Translations under genes and position numbers: made by a program
Shown here: in pieces, positions 16,691 through 30,965 of the stretch
How positions within the stretch are numbered: position 1 is the stretch's first letter
Layout of the letters: every line of letters starts with the position of its first letter
DNA from: Arthrobacter sp. PsM3
Lineage (GTDB): Bacteria; Actinomycetota; Actinomycetes; Actinomycetales; Micrococcaceae
Length of the DNA: 64,000 nucleotides
Direction: 5' to 3'
Assembly (NCBI RefSeq): GCF_030433895.1
Contig: NZ_JARUXE010000019.1
Span: 1-64,000, forward strand
Notes under the pieces: model-generated
What the model was told of the DNA's origin: nothing
Database searches by the model: none
What the model saw: only the letters and a program-made list of their open reading frames with translations

Positions 16691-17532
16691 CGGTTGCCGT
16701 CCAGCAGGACCCGGTGCTCGGCGTGCCACTGCACCGCCTGGGCCAGGGTGCGGCCCTCCACGTCGCGGCCCATCTGGACGAACTGTTCGGCCGTGCGCCG
16801 GTGGTCCACCCGGATGACTTCCTGTTCGATGATCGGGCCCTCGTCCAGGGCCGCCGTTACATAGTGCGCGGTGGCGCCGATGAGCTTCACGCCGCGGGCG
16901 TGAGCCTGGTGGTAGGGCTTGGCGCCCTTGAAGGACGGCAGGAAGGAGTGGTGGATGTTGATGGCCTTGCCGGTCAGCTCCTGGCACAGCTCGTTGGAAA
17001 TGATCTGCATGTAGCGGGCCAGGACCGTCAGTTCGACGTCGTGCTCGGCCATCAGCGCCCGCAGTTCGTCCTCGGCCCGGACCTTGGTGTCCGGGGTGAC
17101 CGGGATGTAGTGGAACGGAATGCCGTAGAACTCGGCGAGGCCCGCCAGGTCCCGGTGGTTGGACACGATGGCCGGGATCTCGATCGGCAGGGTGCCGGAG
17201 CGCTGCAGGAACAGCAGGTCATTGAGGCAGTGCGCGGAGGTGCTGGCCATCAACAGGGTGCGCACCTTCCGGCCGGCCGGGTTGAGGCTCCACTGCATGC
17301 CGAAGGCCTGGGCCACGGGCTCGAGGGCGGCCTGAAGTTCGATGGGGGAGGCCGCCGTCGTGGCCTCGACGCGCATAAAGAACGTCCCGGTGCTCTGGCT
17401 GCCGTATTGCTGCGAGTCCGTAATATTGCAGCCGGCAACGAGCAGGGCGCCCGCGACGGCGTGCACGATGCCGGGGCGGTCCGGGCAGGAAAAGGTCAGG
17501 ATGTAGGAAGCAGTCAGCTGGTCGTCAGTCAC
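16672..17532 (-). CDS. purU: formyltetrahydrofolate deformylase
   Basis: A 286-residue enzyme. An N-terminal ACT domain (about 8-85) is followed by a formyltransferase-like domain with the catalytic set NIHHSFLPSFKGA (His194-His195) and Asp230 in TAALDEGP. PurU hydrolyses 10-formyl-THF to formate and THF, balancing one-carbon pools. It is divergent from glyA-folD, which use the same cofactor. The GTG start at 17532 has TAGGCT six bases upstream, so the transcript is probably leaderless. The gene end is repeated downstream as 20-base tandem units. Confidence 0.93.
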   Translation of the reverse strand: MTDDQLTASYILTFSCPDRPGIVHAVAGALLVAGCNITDSQQYGSQSTGTFFMRVEATTAASPIELQAALEPVAQAFGMQWSLNPAGRKVRTLLMASTSAHCLNDLLFLQRSGTLPIEIPAIVSNHRDLAGLAEFYGIPFHYIPVTPDTKVRAEDELRALMAEHDVELTVLARYMQIISNELCQELTGKAINIHHSFLPSFKGAKPYHQAHARGVKLIGATAHYVTAALDEGPIIEQEVIRVDHRRTAEQFVQMGRDVEGRTLAQAVQWHAEHRVLLDGNRTVVFN

Positions 17533-17850
17533 GAAGACAGCCTACCCGCGGGTACGCGCCGGCTGGGGCCGGGCCGCCGGCCTGGGGTAGTCTGGAAGGG
17601 TCGCAACTGGCGTTGGGTGGCTAACCACCAGGGAGCGGCACTCACGAAGACCACGGATCGTACGCCTGGGCCGAGGGTCATGTTTGTCCGGTTGGCAGCG
17701 CCCGCTGCCGGCCCGCGTCGGCACCCCATCCCGGGTGCCGGTCCCCTTGTCGCGTCCCGGGTTTCCGTGGGCCGTAATCTAGGGGCGCCGCCGCGGGCCA
17801 GCCGGTAACCTGACCTTAAGCAGTGCCCGTTGCCTAGCCAGGAGTTCCCC
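17533..17850. other. 318-base divergent intergenic region purU / glyA
   Basis: It contains the purU -10 box (17539-17544, minus strand), the ZTP riboswitch (17591-17675), and two hairpins that may belong to its expression platform: GGCAGC-GCCC-GCTGCC (17693-17708) and CGGCACC-N7-GGGTGCCG (about 17719-17740). The glyA ribosome site AGGAG is at 17840-17844. No extra gene is seen. Confidence 0.65.
17591..17675 (+). promoter_or_regulatory. ZTP (pfl) riboswitch controlling glyA-folD
   Basis: The sequence carries the conserved blocks of the pfl motif in order: GGGTCGCAACTGGCG (17598-17612), a hairpin GGTGG-CTA-ACCACC, the joined CAGGGAGCG, and a distal CGCCTGGGC (17663-17671). GGCG of the first block can pair with CGCC of the last, the expected pseudoknot. 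ZTP riboswitches sense Z nucleotides that accumulate when 10-formyl-THF runs low and turn on folate and one-carbon genes. The downstream genes fit exactly. A TAGTCT at 17588-17593 may be the -10 box. Confidence 0.85.
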
Positions 17851-19152
17851 GTGACCACCTCCCTTAGCCTTTCTTCCGCCGCCGTGAGCAACCAGCCGCT
17901 GGCCGAACTTGACCCCGAAATCGCCGCCGTCCTGGCCCAGGAGCTGGGCCGCCAGCGCGGCACCCTGGAAATGATCGCCTCCGAAAACTTCGCCCCCCGC
18001 GCCGTCATGGAAGCCCAGGGCTCGGTCCTGACCAACAAGTACGCCGAGGGCTACCCCGGCCGCCGATACTACGGCGGCTGCGAATACGTCGATATCGCCG
18101 AGCAGCTCGCCATCGACCGGGTCAAGGAGCTCTTCGGAGCCGAGTACGCCAACGTCCAGCCGCACTCCGGCGCCCAGGCCAACGCCGCGGCGCTCTCCGC
18201 GATGATCACCCCGGGCGACAAGATCCTCGGACTGTCCCTGGCCCATGGCGGCCACCTGACGCACGGCATGAAGCTCAATTTCTCCGGCAAGCTCTACCAG
18301 GTCGCCGCGTACCAGGTCGAGGAAGACAACTTCCGCATCGATATGGACAAGCTGCGCGCCCAGGCCATTGCCGAGAAGCCCCAGGTCATCATCGCCGGCT
18401 GGTCCGCCTACCCGCGCCACCTGGACTTCGCAGCCTTCCGCTCGATCGCCGACGAGGTCGGCGCGCTCCTCTGGACGGACATGGCGCACTTCGCCGGCCT
18501 CGTGGCCGCCGGACTGCACCCCAGCCCGGTCCCGCACTCCGACGTCGTCACCTCCACCGTGCACAAGACCCTCGCCGGCCCCCGCTCCGGTGTGATCCTG
18601 GCCAAGAAGGAATGGGCCAAGAAGATCAACTCCAACGTCTTCCCGGGCCAGCAGGGCGGACCGCTGATGCACGTCATCGCCGCCAAAGCCGTCGCGTTCA
18701 AGATCGCCGGCACGGAGGAATTCAAGGAGCGCCAGGAGCGCGTCCTGGAAGGCGCCCGGATCATCGCCGACCGCCTGAACCAGGCCGACGTGTCCGACGC
18801 CGGCGTCTCTGTCCTCACCGGCGGCACCGACGTGCACCTGGTCCTGGTGGACCTGCGCAACTCCCAGCTCGACGGCCAGCAGGCCGAAGACCTCCTGCAT
18901 TCGGTCGGCATCACCGTGAACCGGAACGCCGTGCCGTTCGACCCGCGCCCGCCGATGGTCACCTCCGGCCTTCGCATCGGCACCCCGGCCCTGGCCACCC
19001 GCGGCTTCGGCGCCGAGGAGTTCACCGAGGTCGCCGAGATCATCGCGACCGCACTCAAGGCAGGGTCCGCGACCGACATCGAGGCGCTCCAGTCCCGTGT
19101 GGACAAGCTCGCCGCGGATTTCCCGCTGTACCCGCAGCACGAGCAGTGGTAG
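17851..19152 (+). CDS. glyA: serine hydroxymethyltransferase
   Basis: A 433-residue PLP enzyme that converts serine and THF to glycine and 5,10-methylene-THF. The PLP lysine is Lys239 in [20 protein letters not shown] and [10 protein letters not shown] are the usual active-site blocks. The GTG at 17851 has AGGAG six bases upstream and is preferred over a TTG at 17830. It is under the ZTP riboswitch and is followed after 3 bases by folD. Confidence 0.95.
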   Translation: MTTSLSLSSAAVSNQPLAELDPEIAAVLAQELGRQRGTLEMIASENFAPRAVMEAQGSVLTNKYAEGYPGRRYYGGCEYVDIAEQLAIDRVKELFGAEYANVQPHSGAQANAAALSAMITPGDKILGLSLAHGGHLTHGMKLNFSGKLYQVAAYQVEEDNFRIDMDKLRAQAIAEKPQVIIAGWSAYPRHLDFAAFRSIADEVGALLWTDMAHFAGLVAAGLHPSPVPHSDVVTSTVHKTLAGPRSGVILAKKEWAKKINSNVFPGQQGGPLMHVIAAKAVAFKIAGTEEFKERQERVLEGARIIADRLNQADVSDAGVSVLTGGTDVHLVLVDLRNSQLDGQQAEDLLHSVGITVNRNAVPFDPRPPMVTSGLRIGTPALATRGFGAEEFTEVAEIIATALKAGSATDIEALQSRVDKLAADFPLYPQHEQW

Positions 19153-19155
19153 GCC

Positions 19156-20088
19156 ATGACTTCCGCTGAGACTGCACAAACGGCCGCCACCGCACAGATC
19201 CTCGACGGCAGGGCCACCGCCGCGGCGATCAAGGCCGAACTGACCGAACGCGTCGCCGTCCTCAAGTCCAAGGGCATCGTCCCGGGCCTCGGCACCATCC
19301 TGGTCGGCTCCGACCCGGGCAGCACCTGGTACGTCGGTGGCAAGCACAAGGACTGCGCCGAGGTGGGCATCACCTCAATCCGCCGCGACCTGCCGGAGGA
19401 CACCACACAGGAGGAGCTCCTGGCCGTGGTCCGGGAGCTGAACGAGAACCCGGAATGCACCGGCTACATCGTCCAGCTCCCGCTGCCCAAGCACATCGAC
19501 CAGGACGTCATCCTGGAGGCCATGGACCCTGACAAGGATGCCGACGGCCTGCACCCGATGAACCTCGGCCGGCTCGTGGCCAACGTCAGCGGCCCGATGA
19601 AGTCCCCGCTGCCGTGCACCCCCAAGGGCTGCGTGGAACTCCTCACCCGGCACGGCATCAGCCTCAACGGCAAACGCGTGCTGGTGGTGGGCCGCGGCGT
19701 CACCATCGGCCGCCCGGTGGGACTGCTGCTGACCCGCAAGGACGTCAACGCCACGGTCATCCTGGCGCACACCGGCACCGTGGACCTGCCCGCCGAACTC
19801 CGGCAGGCCGACGTCGTGATCGCCGCGGCCGGCCAGCCGCACATGATCAAGGCGGGGGACCTCAAGCCGGGCGCCATTGTCCTCGACGTCGGCGTCAGCC
19901 GCGTCGATGACGGCTCCGGCAAGGCCGTCGTCACCGGGGACGTGGACCCCGCAGCGGCCGGCGTCGCCGCCTGGCTGTCCCCGAACCCCGGGGGAGTCGG
20001 CCCGATGACCCGCGCCATGCTGCTGGCCAACGTGGTGGAAACCGCGGAACGCCACTTGGCCGAGGCGGGCACCTCCGGCGCCGGCTGA
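19156..20088 (+). CDS. folD: methylenetetrahydrofolate dehydrogenase / cyclohydrolase
   Basis: A 310-residue bifunctional enzyme that oxidises 5,10-methylene-THF and hydrolyses the product to 10-formyl-THF. Visible motifs are [13 protein letters not shown] (the YVxxK catalytic part), [17 protein letters not shown] and the NADP-binding [13 protein letters not shown]; the end has [10 protein letters not shown]. It starts 3 bases after glyA. With purU next door the three genes form a one-carbon unit. A terminator follows at 20101. Confidence 0.95.
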   Translation: MTSAETAQTAATAQILDGRATAAAIKAELTERVAVLKSKGIVPGLGTILVGSDPGSTWYVGGKHKDCAEVGITSIRRDLPEDTTQEELLAVVRELNENPECTGYIVQLPLPKHIDQDVILEAMDPDKDADGLHPMNLGRLVANVSGPMKSPLPCTPKGCVELLTRHGISLNGKRVLVVGRGVTIGRPVGLLLTRKDVNATVILAHTGTVDLPAELRQADVVIAAAGQPHMIKAGDLKPGAIVLDVGVSRVDDGSGKAVVTGDVDPAAAGVAAWLSPNPGGVGPMTRAMLLANVVETAERHLAEAGTSGAG

Positions 20089-20100
20089 GTCTGTGCACGA

Positions 20101-20142
20101 AAGGGCGCTTCTCCCTCAGGGGGGTGGCGCCCTTGCGGTTTT
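20101..20142 (+). terminator. terminator after folD
   Basis: Arms AAGGGCGC (20101-20108) and GCGCCCTT (20127-20134) are followed by GCGGTTTT. It lies 12 bases after the folD stop. Confidence 0.75.
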
Positions 20143-20248
20143 AAGCCCCGGGACGCTTTAATTCCCGGACAGCACAGAACGGCAAACGCCCGGATTTTTT
20201 ACGAAAAGACTCTTTCATAGTTCGCCGGTTTCCACTACCGTAATTCGG

Positions 20249-21236
<988 letters not shown>

Positions 21237-21244
<8 letters not shown>

Positions 21245-22157
21245 GAAACCGGCAGCAGCCGGGAAGGCGTCGGTAAACGGGGCGGTGGGGGCACCCGGGG
21301 CGGTGTCCGAGGCGCTAGGCCCGACGGCGGCTCCCGCCCTGCGCGCCCATTCCCCGGAGGTCTCGGCGGTCCGGGCCAGGCGCTGGGGGTCGCTCTACTT
21401 CGCCGAACACGTGCTCCGGGTGATGAAGAGCTACGGCTGGACCATCGTGATGTACGGCGTCGGGCAGCCGGTCGCCTATCTCTTCGCCATGGGGGTGGGC
21501 CTGGCGACGCTGGTCGACACCGCCAGCGGGGCCCTCTTCGGCGGGGTCAGCTACCTGACCTTCATCGCGCCGGCGCTGCTGATCTCGGCCGCGGTGATGT
21601 CCGCGGCGAACGAGTTCACCTTCCCGATCATGGACGGGTTCAAGTGGCGCCGGGTCTACTACGGGCCGCACGCCTCGCCGCTGACGCCCCAGCAGATCGC
21701 GCTGGGACAGGTCATCGCCGTCACAGTGCGCTTCCTGCTGCAGTCCGCGATCTACTTCGGTGTGGTGGCGCTGTTCGGGGCATCGCCGAGCCCCTGGGGC
21801 TGGGTGTCGATCCTGGTCGCCACCCTCGCCGGGCTGTCCTTCGGGCTGCCGCTGATGGCCTATGCCGCCTCGATCACGCAGGACAAAGGCCAGTTCGCCA
21901 TGGTCATGCGCTTCATCGTGATGCCGCTGTTCCTGTTTTCCGGCACTTTCTTCCCGCTGGACACCCTGCCGCTGACGGTGCGCTGGATCGGCTGGATCTC
22001 CCCGATCTGGCACGGCACCGAGCTGGGCCGGGTCTTCAGCTACGGCTACCAGGAGGCCCCGCTGCTGACCGTCGCGCACGTCGTGTTCCTGCTGGCCCTC
22101 GCGGTGCTCGGCTGGGTCCTGACCAAACGCCAGTTCATCAAAAGGATGGCCGGATGA
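21237..22157 (+). CDS. ABC-2 type permease, first subunit
   Basis: A 306-residue membrane protein. About 50 Ala/Gly-rich residues come first, then six predicted helices (about 70-300). The motif FPLDTLPLTVRWIGWISPIWHGTELGR in the last third is typical of NodJ/ABC-2 permeases. It starts at a TTG that overlaps the ATPase end by eight bases and ends overlapping the next permease by four, implying coupled translation of a heteromeric exporter. Confidence 0.82.
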
Positions 22158-22987
22158 GCGCCGTCACCACCAGCCACAGCGACGCCGACGCCGCGCGCAA
22201 CCGGAAGTTCGGGCCGCTGTACTCCCGGAACGTCCGCGCCGTCGTCGCCCGCGGGCTGATGGCCACCAAGAGCAGCAACTGGATGGTCATGCTCTCGGGC
22301 TTCTTCGAGCCCGTGCTGTACCTCATCGCGATGGGCGTCGGGCTGGGCGCCATCGTCGGAACGGTGCAGGGGCCCGGCGGCGGGGAAATTTCCTACGCCG
22401 CCTATATCGCGCCGGCCCTGCTGGCCGTGTCCGCGATGAACGGTGCCGTCTACGACTCCACCTGGAACGTCTTCTTCAAGATGAACTTCTCCAAGCTGTA
22501 CCAGGGCATGCTCTACACCTCGCTGGGGCCGCTGGATGTCGCGATGGGGGAGATCTTCCTGGCCCTGCTGCGCGGCCTGATGTACGCCACCGGCTTCACC
22601 GCCGTGATGGGCCTCATGGGGCTGCTCACCACGCCGTGGGCCATCCTGATGATCCCGGCCGCGGTGCTGATCGCCTTCGGTTTTGCCAGTTTTGGCATGG
22701 GCATCACCAGCTTCATGAAGACGTTCCAGCAGATGGACTGGATCAACTTCGTGATGCTGCCGATGTTCCTGTTCAGCGCGACCTTCTACCCGCTCAGCGT
22801 CTATCCGCAGTACATCCAGTGGTTCATCCAGGCGATGCCGCTGTGGCACGGCGTGGACTTGCTCCGGCAGATCAGCGTGGGAGCCTTCAGCCCGGCGACC
22901 GCCATCCACGTCGGCTACTACCTTGTGATGATCGCCCTCGGCATGCTGCTGACCACCGGCCGGCTCCGCAAGCTGTTCCTCAAGTAG
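22154..22987 (+). CDS. ABC-2 type permease, second subunit
   Basis: A 277-residue paralogue of the preceding permease with six predicted helices. The C-terminal block FYPLSVYPQYIQWFIQAMPLWHGVDLLRQ corresponds to the same region in the first subunit. The ATG at 22154 overlaps the previous stop (ATGA). The ATPase plus two different permeases would assemble as one exporter. Confidence 0.82.
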   Translation: MSAVTTSHSDADAARNRKFGPLYSRNVRAVVARGLMATKSSNWMVMLSGFFEPVLYLIAMGVGLGAIVGTVQGPGGGEISYAAYIAPALLAVSAMNGAVYDSTWNVFFKMNFSKLYQGMLYTSLGPLDVAMGEIFLALLRGLMYATGFTAVMGLMGLLTTPWAILMIPAAVLIAFGFASFGMGITSFMKTFQQMDWINFVMLPMFLFSATFYPLSVYPQYIQWFIQAMPLWHGVDLLRQISVGAFSPATAIHVGYYLVMIALGMLLTTGRLRKLFLK

Positions 22988-23073
22988 GGCCGGAAGCGGC
23001 CGTCCCCGCCCCGGAGCGTTCGCCCGGGGTGGAAGCGGGCGGGCGCGCCGCGAGGGTTTGCGATAATAGGCTC

Positions 23074-23646
23074 ATGCAATCTCTGGGCAACTCCGCGTCT
23101 TCCAAGCCGTCCGCGTATAACGCCGCCACGGGCAAGTTCTCCATGTTCCGCATCAGCGGACCGGGGATGATGGTGTTCATCATCGCCTTCGTCGTCGCGG
23201 TCATCTTTGCTGCGAACCAGAACGACGTCGTGGGCTGGATCGTGGCGATCATCGCGGGCTTCTGGCTGGCTCTGGCCTCCTTCGTGGTCTTCAGCATCCA
23301 GAAGGCGGCCAGGAAGGCCGGTGCAAAGCTCACCGAAGCGCAGAACGCCTTCAATGCGGCGGCCGGCCGGGCGCCGGCGTCGGGCAGTGTGGACCACGGC
23401 AGCACCCGTCTCATGGAGGTCCGCCGTGAAGCGGACGAGGTCCGGGACCTGAAGCTTGACCACTCGTTCAAGATCGTGCAGGTGCAGGTCCGCGTCGTCG
23501 AACAGGAGCGGGCGAAGGGCACCGCGTCGGACCAGGAGACGATCCGCAGGGCGCTTGAGACCATCGAGATCACCGCCACCAACGCACGGGACATGATCAA
23601 GTCCGCCGGCGGCGACGAGCCCGTCTCCGGAACCATTGTCGACTAG
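23074..23646 (+). CDS. small membrane protein of unknown function
   Basis: A 190-residue protein with two predicted membrane helices close together (about 28-47 and 50-72), then a soluble, charged C-terminal half that could be partly helical. I recognise no family. The ATG at 23074 is six bases after GATAAT, so the mRNA is probably leaderless. It is 86 bases after the exporter and its stop is 10 bases before the exonuclease III start, but each gene has its own -10 box. Confidence 0.7.
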   Translation: MQSLGNSASSKPSAYNAATGKFSMFRISGPGMMVFIIAFVVAVIFAANQNDVVGWIVAIIAGFWLALASFVVFSIQKAARKAGAKLTEAQNAFNAAAGRAPASGSVDHGSTRLMEVRREADEVRDLKLDHSFKIVQVQVRVVEQERAKGTASDQETIRRALETIEITATNARDMIKSAGGDEPVSGTIVD

Positions 23647-23656
23647 AGTGGATCGG

Positions 23657-25641
<1,985 letters not shown>

Positions 25642-25645
25642 GCCA

Positions 25646-26305
25646 ATGTCCTCCGTCAGCAAAGTCACCGCTAACGAGCCAAAACGCGCCGCCGCGCGTG
25701 CTGTCAGCAGTGCCGGCAAGGAATCCCCTCCGGACAACGGACAGCGCACCGACGGCGTCAGCATCGGCGTGATCCTGGGGTTCCCGGACGAGATCGCCGA
25801 GGAGCTCCAGCGCTGGCGGGCCTCCTTCGGCGACCCGATGGCGGCCGTCATCCCGGCGCACATCACGCTCGTGACGACCACCATGACCCAGGACTGGGAA
25901 GCGACCCGCAACCACGTGCGTGAGATCGCGAGCAAGCAGGAGCCCTTCAACGTGACCATCGCCGGCACCGGATCCTTCCGGCCGGTGTCCCCGGTGGTCT
26001 TCCTCAACGTTGAGGACGGCTTCGGTGACTGTGTCAGCCTGCACCAGCAGCTCCAGACCGGGCCGCTGGAGCGGGAACTGCCGTTTGCCTACCATCCGCA
26101 CGTCACCGTCGCACACGACGTCGCCCCGGAAAGCCTGGATGAGGCCGAAACGGTGCTCAAGGATTACCGGGCCACGTTCCCGGTGGCTAGCATGGGACTT
26201 TACGAGCACGACGACAACGGCATTTGGCAGCTACGGGAAGAGCTTGACTTTGGGACCGAACCTGACGACGACGGGGGCCAGGACGGTGCAGCAGGCGCCC
26301 ACTGA
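25646..26305 (+). CDS. 2'-5' RNA ligase family (2H phosphoesterase) protein
   Basis: A 219-residue protein with the two HxT motifs that define 2H phosphoesterases: HITLV (about 72) and HVTVAH (about 152). Members act on 2',3'-cyclic or 2'-5' phosphodiester bonds in RNA or nucleotides. An N-terminal stretch of about 35 residues and an acidic Asp/Gly tail are outside the domain. It begins 4 bases after trpS and overlaps the following membrane-protein gene by 20 bases. Confidence 0.8.
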   Translation: MSSVSKVTANEPKRAAARAVSSAGKESPPDNGQRTDGVSIGVILGFPDEIAEELQRWRASFGDPMAAVIPAHITLVTTTMTQDWEATRNHVREIASKQEPFNVTIAGTGSFRPVSPVVFLNVEDGFGDCVSLHQQLQTGPLERELPFAYHPHVTVAHDVAPESLDEAETVLKDYRATFPVASMGLYEHDDNGIWQLREELDFGTEPDDDGGQDGAAGAH

Positions 26306-27416
26306 GCCGCCGCTTCCCACCGAGCTGGCCCGGCTGAAACTGGAAGTCATCCGGAAACGGGTTGAATGGGGAAAGGTCCGGCGCTCCGGCGGCGGCCGGA
26401 TGGCGTCGCTGTTGGCGATGGTGCCGTGGCTGCTGGCCCGGGCCAACACCCTCCGTCCGCTCCGCGCCTTCCAGCACTACAACCTCCAGCACGGCCCCCT
26501 GATGAGTGCCGGCATCGGGTTCAGGATGTTCTTCTCCATCACAGGTCTGCTGGCCACCGGCCTTTCCCTGGCCGGTCTTGTCCTCAGCGGACAGCCGGCC
26601 CTGCTGGACCAAATCATCAGGAGTGTGGCCAAGGCCGCGCCCGGCCTCCTGCAGGTCGACGGCGGCGAGGGGCTGGTTGATCCCTATCAGCTGCTGAACC
26701 CTTCCAGCCTTGGCTGGGCTGCCGTGATCGCCGCTGCGGTGACTGTCTTCACGGCCCTGGGCTGGATCAGCGGCATCCGCGACGGCGTGCGGGGCATGAT
26801 GCGGCTGGGCCCGCGGGGGATGAACCCGGTCCTGCAGATCCTGCGCGACGCCGGCACGCTCCTGCTGCTCGGCGCGGCCCTGGTGGTCAGCGCGGCCGCC
26901 TCCCTGGTGTTCGGCACGGCGGCGGGGTGGGTGACTGAGAAGCTGAACCTGGATCCGCTGCTGGCCGGTCCGCTGACGACCTTGGCCACGATCATGGTGC
27001 CGCTGCTGCTCGGCTGGGGCACCGCGCTGATCATGTTCCGGGTGGCCGCGGGGCTGAAGCTGGCCCGCCGCTCGCTCCTGGAAGGGACCCTCCTTGCCGC
27101 GGTGGGCACCACCGTGCTGCAGATCTTCAGCACCCAGCTGCTGGCCAGTGCCGGACGGAACCCCATCCTGGCGCCCTTCGCCATCATCATCGGCCTGCTG
27201 ATCTGGTTCAACCTGGTCAGCCAGGTGTACCTGGTCTGTGCCTCGTGGGTGGCGATCCGCGAGGAGGACCTCAACCGGGAGCCGGGCAGCAGGAAGACCG
27301 GCTGGGGCGCCCGCCAGGTCCAGCCGGGCAAGACCCCGGTGGAGGCCGGCGAGATCCGTCCCCCGGCCGCTGCTACGCGGTGGCGTCGAGGTACTGGTCG
27401 GCCCACGCCGAAATAA
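26286..27416 (+). CDS. YihY/virulence factor BrkB family membrane protein
   Basis: A 376-residue protein with about six predicted helices from residue 70 to 320. The motif AGIGFRMFFSITGLLATGLSL is characteristic of YihY/BrkB proteins (once mis-called RNase BN), whose role is uncertain. A GTG at 26286 with AGGA just before it is the first sensible start and overlaps the upstream gene by 20 bases. The 3' end overlaps the convergent alpha/beta hydrolase gene by 44 bases. Confidence 0.82.
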   Translation: MQQAPTEPPLPTELARLKLEVIRKRVEWGKVRRSGGGRMASLLAMVPWLLARANTLRPLRAFQHYNLQHGPLMSAGIGFRMFFSITGLLATGLSLAGLVLSGQPALLDQIIRSVAKAAPGLLQVDGGEGLVDPYQLLNPSSLGWAAVIAAAVTVFTALGWISGIRDGVRGMMRLGPRGMNPVLQILRDAGTLLLLGAALVVSAAASLVFGTAAGWVTEKLNLDPLLAGPLTTLATIMVPLLLGWGTALIMFRVAAGLKLARRSLLEGTLLAAVGTTVLQIFSTQLLASAGRNPILAPFAIIIGLLIWFNLVSQVYLVCASWVAIREEDLNREPGSRKTGWGARQVQPGKTPVEAGEIRPPAAATRWRRGTGRPTPK

Positions 27417-28143
27417 TCTTCGCGGCACGGGCGGCCTGGCCCTTGGCGGTCAGCAGATGGTCGCTGCCCTCGAGGGATACGAAGCTGCGCGGATGCCGTG
27501 CGGTCCGGAAGATGGTGCTGGCGTTCTCGATGCCCACGGTGTTGTCGGTGGGGGAGTGGAGCACCAGGAGCGGCTTTCCCAGCTGCCGGATGCAGTCCGT
27601 GAGGTCGGCGTTCTCCAGGTCCTCCACGAAGTGGCGGCGGATCTCCACCCGTTTGCCGCCCAGGTCCACTTCGGCGCTGCCCTCGCTGAGGATCCGGTCC
27701 ACGGCCGCGTCAAAGACGTGGGCCACATGCTTGGGCGAGAACGGGGCCCCCACGGTGGCGACGGCGTCGAGCTCCGGGATCTGCCGCGCGGCCGAGAGCA
27801 CCGCGGCCCCGCCGAAGGAATGGCCCACCAGCAGCGAGACCGGCCGGCCCGACGCGCGCATGAATTCGGCCGCCTTCACGGTGTCCGCGACCTTGTGGCT
27901 GAAGGAGCCCTCCGACCAGAGCCCGGCGGATTCGCCGAGGCCGAGGTTGTCGAAGCGGAGCATGCCCACCCCGTTGTCCGCCAGAGCCTTGCACATCCTT
28001 GAGGCCGAGGGGCTGTCCTTGCCCAGCGTGAAGCCGTGCGAGAACACCCCCCAGCCCTTCACCGGCCCCTCCGGGACGTCGACGATGCCGGAAAGCAGTT
28101 CGCCGGTGGAACCCTGGAAGGAGACTTTTTCGGAGCGGGACAC
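27373..28143 (-). CDS. alpha/beta hydrolase
   Basis: A 256-residue hydrolase with the nucleophile elbow GHSFGG (Ser at about 105), an oxyanion-side HGFTLGKDS loop, an acid-region DNTVG and the catalytic His in SDHLL. This layout resembles small serine esterases/peptidases of the YqiA/OsmC-associated type. The substrate is unknown. The GTG at 28143 has AAAGGG five bases upstream. Its 3' end overlaps the convergent YihY gene. Confidence 0.82.
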   Translation of the reverse strand: MSRSEKVSFQGSTGELLSGIVDVPEGPVKGWGVFSHGFTLGKDSPSASRMCKALADNGVGMLRFDNLGLGESAGLWSEGSFSHKVADTVKAAEFMRASGRPVSLLVGHSFGGAAVLSAARQIPELDAVATVGAPFSPKHVAHVFDAAVDRILSEGSAEVDLGGKRVEIRRHFVEDLENADLTDCIRQLGKPLLVLHSPTDNTVGIENASTIFRTARHPRSFVSLEGSDHLLTAKGQAARAAKIISAWADQYLDATA

Positions 28144-28168
28144 GTGGACCCTTTCGTTCGGCGGTAAG

Positions 28169-28214
28169 ACGACGACGGCGCCCCCACCCGAAAGGTGAGA
28201 GGCGCCGTCGTCGT
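28169..28214. terminator. terminator between sdhB and the hydrolase gene
   Basis: Perfect 14-base arms ACGACGACGGCGCC (28169-28182) and its complement (28201-28214) enclose an 18-base loop. It lies 32 bases past sdhB. There is a weak T/C run but no strong T tract. Confidence 0.75.
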
Positions 28215-28245
28215 GGTTCCTGGTTCGTTCTTGGTACTTGGTTCC

Positions 28246-29028
28246 TTAGATCTTGCGGGACAGGATGGCCTGCTTGACCTCGGCGATGGCCTGTGTGACC
28301 TGGATGCCGCGGGGGCAGGCCTCGGTGCAGTTGAAGGTGGTGCGGCAGCGCCACACGCCTTCCTTGTCGTTGAGGATCTCCAGGCGCATGTCGCCGGCGT
28401 CATCCCGGGAATCGAAGATGAAGCGGTGCGCGTTGACGATCGCCGCCGGGCCGAAGTACTGGCCGTCGGTCCAGAACACCGGGCAGGACGAGGTGCACGC
28501 GGCGCACAGGATGCACTTGGTGGTGTCGTCGAAACGCTCCCGGTCCTCGGCGGACTGCAGGCGTTCCTTGGTGGGCTCGTGGCCGCGGTTGATCAGGAAA
28601 GGCATGACCTCGCGGAAGGACTGGAAGAAGGGCTCCATGTCCACGATCAGGTCCTTCTCCACCGGGAGGCCCTTGATCGGCTCGACCGTGATGGGCTTGG
28701 ACGTGTCCAGGTCCTTCAGCAGGGTCTTGCAGGCGAGGCGGTTGCGGCCGTTGATGCGCATGGCATCGGAGCCGCAGACACCGTGGGCGCAGGACCGGCG
28801 GAAGGAGACGCTGCCGTCGATCTCCCACTTGATCTTGTGCAGGGCGTCCAGGACGCGGTCCGTGCCGTACATGGTCACGTGGAAGTCATCCCAGGTGGAC
28901 TCGTCGGAGACCTCCGGGTTGTAGCGGCGCACCCGCAGGTGGACGTCGAAGGACGGGATGTCCCCGCCGCCCCCGATGTGCGCGGGCAGTTCGATCTTGG
29001 AGGCTGGCTCAGCAAGTTCAGCGGTCAT
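28246..29028 (-). CDS. sdhB: succinate dehydrogenase iron-sulfur subunit
   Basis: A 260-residue protein. Cysteine sets for the three clusters are visible: CAHGVCGSD with a later C for [2Fe-2S], CILCAACTSSCP for [4Fe-4S], and the CxxxCP of CTEACPRGI for [3Fe-4S]. It passes electrons from SdhA to the membrane quinone. It ends the minus-strand sdhCDAB operon, one base after sdhA. Confidence 0.95.
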   Translation of the reverse strand: MTAELAEPASKIELPAHIGGGGDIPSFDVHLRVRRYNPEVSDESTWDDFHVTMYGTDRVLDALHKIKWEIDGSVSFRRSCAHGVCGSDAMRINGRNRLACKTLLKDLDTSKPITVEPIKGLPVEKDLIVDMEPFFQSFREVMPFLINRGHEPTKERLQSAEDRERFDDTTKCILCAACTSSCPVFWTDGQYFGPAAIVNAHRFIFDSRDDAGDMRLEILNDKEGVWRCRTTFNCTEACPRGIQVTQAIAEVKQAILSRKI

Positions 29029-29029
29029 C

Positions 29030-30838
<1,809 letters not shown>

Positions 30839-30965
30839 ACCAGACGCTCTTTCTCTCAAAATTCGCTAACAACACCGGCCGGCGGAGCCAGCCCGGTGAA
30901 ACCTCGTGGAAATCCGGTGCCTGCCCCGGGCAGGCACCGGATCGGTTGCCGCTGGGGCCGCGCCG

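Noticed and set aside
17779..19347. 522-residue minus-strand open frame opposite glyA
   Set aside because: The GlyA protein on the plus strand is certain, and the mirror frame shows only biased composition.
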